Below are positions 6,926-11,271 of a stretch of 11,271 nt of DNA, one piece after another (position 1 is the first letter of the stretch; the number at the start of each line of letters is the position of its first letter). The DNA comes from Rhodothermia bacterium (GTDB lineage Bacteria; Bacteroidota; Rhodothermia; Rhodothermales; JABDKH01). The stretch is from positions 1 to 11,271 of the forward strand of contig JAHHLP010000002.1 in the NCBI GenBank assembly GCA_018679295.1, read 5' to 3'. Both the position numbers and the translations under genes were made by a program. Below the pieces are notes generated by a model that had not been told where the DNA came from, did not search any database, and saw nothing but the letters and a program-made list of their open reading frames with translations.

Positions 6926-7738
6926 TCACGCGACCACCTGGGTAGCATGCGATCGGTCAAGCAGGTCGTCCGGGCCGATGATCAGTACTTCGGATACGCC
7001 CGCATCCAGGGCATCGAACGCGACCTTGAGCTTGACTCGCATTCCGCCAGAAATCCAGCCTTCCTGTATTCCCGTATTGAAGCGCGCAAGGTTACACTTT
7101 GTGACTACGGAGCCGCCCCCATCTGCCGCATCCCGCAGGCTACCGGTCTCCGTGACAAGCAAAAGTGAGCCTGCCCCAACAGTGGCGGCAACAGAGCTTG
7201 CGATCGTGTCAGCATTCACGTTATACGCTTGACCTGCATCATCTACCCCAAGAGGTCCGATGACAGGAGTTAGATCCGCCGCAAGCAAGGCGTCAAGCAC
7301 ACGCGTGTCCACCTTCCGGACGTCTCCGACATAGCCAAAGTCGACCTCTTGGCCATCGATATTCCATGGCGGTCGCCGGTCGACCTGCACGAGTGCGCCA
7401 TCGACCCCGCTCAGTCCGACCGCATCGACCCCACAGGCCAACGCTTGGCCGACCAGCCGTGTATTGAGCGACCCACGCGCGACCCATTCCATGATTTCGA
7501 GATCTCGCGCTGTCGTTACGCGACGGCCCTGGACGATCTTGGGCTCGTGGCCGAGCATCCGTGCGACACGCGTTGCCTCCGGCCCGCCACCATGAACAAC
7601 GATCACAGGCCTCTCAGACTTGAGAATTCGAACGTTGGTCCAAAACCCTACGAGGTCCTTCGTGACCAACGCACCGCCGATCTTGACTACCGCCGGCGCA
7701 CCGCCGCTTACTCCATTTGAATGACTAGCTGATTTCAT
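6926..7738 (-). CDS. argB: N-acylglutamate kinase (acetylglutamate kinase family)
   Basis: This 270-residue amino acid kinase phosphorylates the gamma-carboxyl of an N-acylglutamate, the second step of arginine synthesis. Motifs in order are VVKIGGA (Lys19, phosphate binding), VVHGGGPEATRV (47-58), QGRRVTTARDLE (70-81, with the Arg that contacts the substrate carboxylate), VGLSGVDG (107-114), AYNVNADTIASS (171-182, matching the NVNAD box) and SGGMRVKLK (230-238, with the nucleotide-site lysine). The RRVT box is closer to ArgB than to the LysZ RLTD form. No ArgR-like or PII-binding N-terminal helix of the arginine-inhibited hexameric type is obvious. The start is ATG 7738, which overlaps the argF' stop as TAATG. 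A TTG at 7765 would extend it into argF' and is less likely. A LysZ-type kinase is the alternative. Confidence 0.92.
   Translation of the reverse strand: MKSASHSNGVSGGAPAVVKIGGALVTKDLVGFWTNVRILKSERPVIVVHGGGPEATRVARMLGHEPKIVQGRRVTTARDLEIMEWVARGSLNTRLVGQALACGVDAVGLSGVDGALVQVDRRPPWNIDGQEVDFGYVGDVRKVDTRVLDALLAADLTPVIGPLGVDDAGQAYNVNADTIASSVAATVGAGSLLLVTETGSLRDAADGGGSVVTKCNLARFNTGIQEGWISGGMRVKLKVAFDALDAGVSEVLIIGPDDLLDRSHATQVVA
6934..6939 (-). promoter_or_regulatory. Shine-Dalgarno deciding the argE start
   Basis: AGGTGG on the minus strand lies 9 nt upstream of ATG 6924, inside the 3' end of argB. It favours that start over two upstream in-frame candidates. Confidence 0.6.
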
Positions 7739-8760
7739 TACCCGGGCGCCGATTTCAGATTCCAAACGCTCTCAAGTATCGCCTTTTGAGCATAAAGCCG
7801 GTACTCCGCCTGCCGTAGATGGATGGCGTGCGGCCCATCCAGAACACCGTCATCGACCACGACATTTCGTCGAACCGGCAGGCAATGCATGAACACGCCG
7901 TTGTCCGTGCGCGACATCCGTTCCTCGGTCACGCGCCAATCATGGAGTTGAGCACGAGATGCCGCCTCTGCGTCGGGGTCGTCGTATACCGCTCGTCCGG
8001 CCCACGACTTGGCATACACCACGTGCGCTCCGGCAAGCGCTTCGTCCTGATTTGTCGATTCGGTAAGAGATCCGCCCGCAGCTTCAGCGTACTGCCGCGC
8101 CCTGTTCATCACGGTCTCGTCTAACTCGTACCCTTCCGGCCGCGCAACGACAACGTCCATTCCCAGTCGCGCCGCCATAGACACGGCCGAGTTTGCGACT
8201 GCCATCGGAAGCGCCTTTGGATGGTAGCACCACGTCAATACGAACTTGCGTCCACGCGGATCACCATCGAGTGCCTCCATAATCGTCGAGGCATCCGCCA
8301 GCTCCTGACACGGATGACAAAACGCGGACTCGAGGTTGATGACCGGCACGTCCGCCGCGGCCGCGAACCGGTTGATCAAATACTCTCGGGAATCCTTGTG
8401 GTAGTCAGAAAGCGACGCAAACACCCGCACTCCGATCGCATCGAAGTACTTCGACAAGACCCCCACTGCTTCCTGAATATGTTCCGCTTCGGGCCCATCC
8501 ATCACCGCACCGTCGTCGAAAGCCATTTGCCACGTGCCGGCACCGGGCGAGATGGTCGTCGCCCGCGCACCCAGCTGGGCCGACGCCACCTCCATCGACG
8601 CCCGCGTACGCAACGACGGGTTGAAGAACATCAGGCAAAGGCTCTTGCCTTCAGCCCGGCGATCCCACGCTTTACCCTGTTGTCCCAAGCGCAAACTCGA
8701 CTTCAGCGCCTGATTCCATTCCGCATGATCAAGATGGTGCCATCCAATGAGATGATTCAT
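7738..8760 (-). CDS. argF': N-acylornithine carbamoyltransferase (N-succinyl- or N-acetylornithine type)
   Basis: This 340-residue carbamoyltransferase transfers carbamoyl from carbamoyl phosphate to an N-acylated ornithine, giving N-acylcitrulline. The carbamoyl-phosphate motif is FFNPSLRTR (45-53). HPCQELAD (149-156) and HCLPVRR (292-298) complete the active site. It is the acyl-ornithine type rather than ordinary ornithine transcarbamylase: it has GTWQMAFDDGAVMDG (75-89) with Trp77, TWCYHPKALPMAVANS (176-191) and VYAKSWAG (248-255), and it lacks the usual DxxxSMG ornithine loop. The residue aligned with Glu92 of the Xanthomonas N-acetylornithine enzyme is Ala92 (DGPEAEH), whereas the Bacteroides N-succinylornithine enzyme has Pro there. 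The position of the Xanthomonas carboxylated Lys302 is Val301. Both points lean toward N-succinylornithine; the alignments are from memory. The ATG overlaps the argD stop (ATGA), and the stop overlaps the argB start (TAATG). Confidence 0.93.
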   Translation of the reverse strand: MNHLIGWHHLDHAEWNQALKSSLRLGQQGKAWDRRAEGKSLCLMFFNPSLRTRASMEVASAQLGARATTISPGAGTWQMAFDDGAVMDGPEAEHIQEAVGVLSKYFDAIGVRVFASLSDYHKDSREYLINRFAAAADVPVINLESAFCHPCQELADASTIMEALDGDPRGRKFVLTWCYHPKALPMAVANSAVSMAARLGMDVVVARPEGYELDETVMNRARQYAEAAGGSLTESTNQDEALAGAHVVYAKSWAGRAVYDDPDAEAASRAQLHDWRVTEERMSRTDNGVFMHCLPVRRNVVVDDGVLDGPHAIHLRQAEYRLYAQKAILESVWNLKSAPG

Positions 8761-9941
8761 ACGGTCGACGCCTCGCTGGGGACCGCCATGACCCGTTTGA
8801 ACGACGCGAGAAACTCGTCGACGACATCATCAGGTGTATTCAGGGGCGGCATGAGCCGAATCACGCGGGGATCACCAGACCCGCCTACGAGAACGCCATC
8901 TTCCCGTAACGCCGCGATGACGGGCTTCGCCGGCCGATCGAGTTCGATTCCTATCAGGCATCCACGCCCACGCACGGAAACACCGAGGCCAGCCACGCCC
9001 CGTTCAATCGAATCGAATATCTCCGCGGCCCGGTCCATGAGGCCTTCTCCCACGACGGTTTCCAAGGTTGCAATTACCGCTGCCATCGCGATCATGCCGC
9101 CACCGAAGGTCGTCCCTTGGTCTGCCAACTCAACCGTGTCGGCGACTGCACGCGTCGCCAGCACGGCCCCGACCGGAATGCCCGAGCCCAGGCTCTTTGC
9201 CATGGTGATCAGGTCCGGCTCCACATCCATTTGCTCGGAAATTGAAAAGGTCCCCGTTCGGCCTACGCCGGTCTGGACCTCGTCCAGGATCAGCATCGTA
9301 CCCGAGTTCCGGCAGGCATTCCCGAGTTCCGTGAGGAAACTGGAATCAACTTCCACCATCCCGGCCATGCTCTGAATGGGCTCGACGATGACGGCCGCCA
9401 CATCACCCTGCCCCACCGCCTCGTTTACGGCATCGAGGTTGTTGAGCGGGACAAATGTAGTCGGCCCCAAGACTTCGAGATAGGGCGCGCGATATCGCTC
9501 GTTCCAGGTGACGGATAGTGAGCCGAGCGTCCGGCCATGGAATGCCTGCTTGAACGCCACCACCCGGGGTCGACCCGTCGCCTTGCGAGCAAGCTTGAGC
9601 GCTGTTTCGTTCGCCTCCGTCCCCGAGTTGCAGAAGAATACGCGATCGATGAACGACGGCAAGATCGATACGAGCAACTCGGCCGCCCTCGCTCTCGTCG
9701 CGTTGTAGACAACGTTGGAATAGAACAAAAGCTTGCCGGCTTGCTCGCGGATAGCTTCCACAACCGCAGGCGGACAGTGACCCAGCGGCGTCACACAGTG
9801 ACCTCCATAGAAGTCGAGATACTTGCGTCCGTCGGCATCCCAGAGATAACAGCCTATGCCCCGCTCAACGGCGATCGGCAGCTTCGCATAGGTTGCCAGC
9901 TGGAATTGGTCCTCAAGTTCTATGATGTCCTGCGTTTTCAC
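8757..9941 (-). CDS. argD: N-acylornithine aminotransferase
   Basis: This 394-residue class III PLP aminotransferase transfers an amino group from glutamate to N-acylglutamate semialdehyde, giving N-acylornithine. Motifs are FYGGHCVTPLGHCPP (44-58), FFCNSGTEANE (102-112, PLP phosphate), FHGRT (134-138), VIVEPIQSMAG (184-194), LILDEVQTGVGRTG (217-230, with Asp220 contacting the PLP ring) and TMAKSLGSGIPVGAV (Lys249 forms the Schiff base). TTFGGG replaces the common STFGGNP. The start is GTG at 9941, 2 nt after the argC stop, with GAGGT 6 nt upstream inside the argC end. The stop overlaps the argF' start as ATGA. Because ArgD-like enzymes can also act on succinyl substrates (as AstC and DapC do), specificity for acetyl or succinyl is undecided. 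Confidence 0.94.
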   Translation of the reverse strand: MKTQDIIELEDQFQLATYAKLPIAVERGIGCYLWDADGRKYLDFYGGHCVTPLGHCPPAVVEAIREQAGKLLFYSNVVYNATRARAAELLVSILPSFIDRVFFCNSGTEANETALKLARKATGRPRVVAFKQAFHGRTLGSLSVTWNERYRAPYLEVLGPTTFVPLNNLDAVNEAVGQGDVAAVIVEPIQSMAGMVEVDSSFLTELGNACRNSGTMLILDEVQTGVGRTGTFSISEQMDVEPDLITMAKSLGSGIPVGAVLATRAVADTVELADQGTTFGGGMIAMAAVIATLETVVGEGLMDRAAEIFDSIERGVAGLGVSVRGRGCLIGIELDRPAKPVIAALREDGVLVGGSGDPRVIRLMPPLNTPDDVVDEFLASFKRVMAVPSEASTV

Positions 9942-9943
9942 GG

Positions 9944-10975
9944 CTAGACCTCGATTGCCTCACGAGTCTGCCTTTCCGGAATCAGCCCGGCAGTCTCCGG
10001 CAGGTCGAGCAACAGGTTCAGATTCTGGATAGCTTGCGAAGCCGCTCCCTTGAGAAGATTGTCAATGGCGAAGCCGATGACCGCGTGCCGGCCCGAAATC
10101 ATCCACCCGACATCGAAAAACGGTGTGCCCACGGCGTACCGCAGTTCCGGCAGTTGCTCCGGCCAGACACGCACGAGCGGGGCCTCTCCATAAGCGGCCT
10201 CAAACGCCGCTCCGAGATCGGATGCGTCGACATCTTCGGGCACGTCCACGTGTGCCGTACCCCAGATACCACGGGTCCAGGGCCCGGACACGGGTACGAA
10301 ATCGACATCAACCCCGTCCCCTAGTACGGCCTCTACCTCGGGTTGGTGTTGATGCTGAAAGATCTTGTAGGCTCGAACGTTGCCATCTCGCGTAGGGTAA
10401 TGAGTGGTAGGCTTCGGCTTTGCGCCGGACCCGGATGCCCCGGTAAGCGCCGTGACCGAGACGCGGACGCGCCAGTCGGCTCGCGCAAGTGGCCACAGCG
10501 CAAGACTTAAGGCTGTCGCGAAACAGCCGGGGTTGGCCACCATCGTCGTTCCTTCGGGATAGGGCGCTCGGACTTCGGGTAGACCGTACACAAATCGTTG
10601 CAACAACGCGGGCGCCGGATGATCGAACCCGAACCATCGTGGGTAGGCGGTCGGGTCCTGAAAGCGAAAGTCGGCACTGAGGTCCACAACCGCACCGGCA
10701 AAGTCGGCGCGCAAAAGTAACAGGACGGCGTGGGCTCCTTGCCCATGCTCCGCGGCAATCAATACTGCGTCCAGATCGCGGGCATCCGCTTGAGCGGGAT
10801 CGGCAAACTGAAGATCACTCGTGCCGGCAAGACTGGGATGCGCATCCGACAACGGCTTCCCGGAAAAGCTGCGACTTGTCACAAGCGAGAGCTCGCAATA
10901 GGGGTGGCCGGTGACAAGTCGAATCAACTCGCCACCGGTGTAACCGGCGCCGTGTAGTATTCCGATGCGCTTCAT
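9944..10975 (-). CDS. argC: N-acyl-gamma-glutamyl-phosphate reductase
   Basis: This 343-residue NADPH-dependent reductase converts N-acylglutamyl phosphate to the semialdehyde. The N-terminal nucleotide-binding motif is GAGYTGGEL (9-17). VVDLSADFRF (96-105) and the catalytic cysteine motif MVANPGCFATA (Cys151) follow. The catalytic histidine is probably His210 in FQHQHQPEVE, which matches the GHRHTPEI box of the family with the expected spacing of about 59 residues. The substrate loop reads TGASGSGAKP (178-187), in place of the common SGVSGAGR form. Length fits the family. ATG 10975 starts 5 nt after the stop of the upstream gene and lacks a strong Shine-Dalgarno, which suggests translation coupled to that gene. 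It is the first recognised gene of the operon. Confidence 0.95.
   Translation of the reverse strand: MKRIGILHGAGYTGGELIRLVTGHPYCELSLVTSRSFSGKPLSDAHPSLAGTSDLQFADPAQADARDLDAVLIAAEHGQGAHAVLLLLRADFAGAVVDLSADFRFQDPTAYPRWFGFDHPAPALLQRFVYGLPEVRAPYPEGTTMVANPGCFATALSLALWPLARADWRVRVSVTALTGASGSGAKPKPTTHYPTRDGNVRAYKIFQHQHQPEVEAVLGDGVDVDFVPVSGPWTRGIWGTAHVDVPEDVDASDLGAAFEAAYGEAPLVRVWPEQLPELRYAVGTPFFDVGWMISGRHAVIGFAIDNLLKGAASQAIQNLNLLLDLPETAGLIPERQTREAIEV
9948..9952 (-). promoter_or_regulatory. Shine-Dalgarno for the GTG start of argD
   Basis: GAGGT on the minus strand lies 6 nt upstream of GTG 9941 and is embedded in the last codons of argC. It supports the GTG start. Confidence 0.6.
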
Positions 10976-10980
10976 TGGCG

Positions 10981-11271
10981 TCAGACGTTGATGGTCACTT
11001 TACGCGGTCCCGCTGTCTTTAGCTTGCGCGCGCGGCTCGGAAACATCTCCACCAGATGCTCAATGATTTGGTCACCGTTCTGCATCGCATTGATGGCCGT
11101 AATCCCAAGAACCTGTTCGATATACTGGCTTCCCACCGCGTTGTCCGTAACCGGTCCGGTGACGATCTCGATCGGAGCGTCGTACCGCTGTCGGAAAAGT
11201 TGATCGGCGGACCAAACGCCCGCCAGATCCGTCGCCGCGACGATGTTTGCACGGACGAACTTCTGCAGCTC
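10981..11271 (-). CDS. Unidentified protein, C-terminal part, upstream of argC
   Basis: The minus-strand frame is open from the right edge to TGA at 10981-10983, giving the last 96 residues of a protein whose start is outside the window. It looks like a folded, mixed alpha/beta soluble tail: FVRANIVAATDLAGVW, then DAPIEIVTGPVTDNAV, then GSQYIEQVLGITAINAMQNG and IIEHLVEMFP, with a basic end (SRARKLKTAGPRKVTINV). No membrane segment is seen. I do not recognise the family. It does not resemble the C-terminus of argininosuccinate synthase, ArgR, or an acetyltransferase as far as I can recall. The 5-nt gap to argC suggests the same operon. Coding is supported by an uninterrupted frame and by competing frames being broken. 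Confidence 0.7.
   Translation of the reverse strand, partial: ELQKFVRANIVAATDLAGVWSADQLFRQRYDAPIEIVTGPVTDNAVGSQYIEQVLGITAINAMQNGDQIIEHLVEMFPSRARKLKTAGPRKVTINV

Noticed and set aside
4500..7765. LysW-dependent lysine/arginine pathway (LysZ, LysK) instead of the ArgB/ArgE type
   Set aside because: No small zinc-binding LysW gene with an acidic EDWGE-like tail is visible. The kinase has the ArgB-like RRVT box, and the N-acylornithine carbamoyltransferase fits free acylated intermediates. A LysW elsewhere in the genome cannot be excluded.
9301..9331. 11-bp direct repeat CCCGAGTTCCG at 9301 and 9321 within argD
   Set aside because: The two copies are read in different codon frames inside a well-conserved gene and do not form an array. 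Chance similarity is the simplest explanation.
8221..9375. Long open frame (384 codons) on the plus strand opposite argF' and argD
   Set aside because: It is fully antisense to two well-supported genes. Its translation is rich in Arg, Ser, Thr and Pro with no recognisable motif, as expected for a GC-rich antisense shadow.
1..11271. Mobile elements, CRISPR arrays, tRNA/rRNA genes, defence systems
   Set aside because: I saw no transposase or integrase motifs, regularly spaced repeats, tRNA-like cloverleaf or toxin-antitoxin pair. Coding character looks even across the window, with no sign of an inserted foreign segment.

Overview
This is a gene-dense, moderately GC-rich bacterial window. It is dominated by a compact arginine-biosynthesis operon on the minus strand, from the right edge down to about position 4500. 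The arginine enzymes include a carbamoyltransferase of the N-acylornithine type and a matching M20 deacylase. That is the route known from Bacteroidota and relatives and from Xanthomonas. A membrane-anchored SpoIIE/PP2C phosphatase is also present. Together these hint at a Bacteroidota/Rhodothermota-like or neighbouring lineage, but this is low-confidence inference: clear Shine-Dalgarno sequences (before the sulfurtransferase, argD and argE) are not typical of classical Bacteroidota. No rRNA, tRNA, mobile element or CRISPR array is visible.

Layout. 1-509 (+): C-terminal part of a PLP-dependent trans-sulfuration enzyme (cystathionine gamma-synthase / methionine gamma-lyase family). 520-1623 (-): SpoIIE-type serine phosphatase with two membrane segments, convergent with the first gene. 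1624-1874: divergent intergenic region with a perfect 14-bp palindrome. 1875-2714 (+): two-domain thiosulfate/3-mercaptopyruvate sulfurtransferase. 2722-2767: inverted repeat between convergent genes. 2774-4420 (-): exported GH37 trehalase. 4500-10975 (-): argC-argD-argF'-argB-argE-argH, transcribed in that order with overlaps or gaps of 13 nt or less. 10981-11271 (-): C-terminal 96 codons of an unidentified gene only 5 nt upstream of argC, probably in the same operon.

How the genes work together. ArgB phosphorylates an N-acylglutamate, ArgC reduces it to the semialdehyde, and ArgD transaminates it to N-acylornithine. The carbamoyltransferase acts directly on N-acylornithine to give N-acylcitrulline, ArgE removes the acyl group to give citrulline, and ArgH releases arginine from argininosuccinate. 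The acyltransferase that starts the pathway and argininosuccinate synthase (ArgG) are not in the window. The most notable point is that the carbamoyltransferase carries Ala at position 92, where N-acetylornithine enzymes have Glu and the Bacteroides N-succinylornithine enzyme has Pro. The acyl group used here may therefore be succinyl rather than acetyl.
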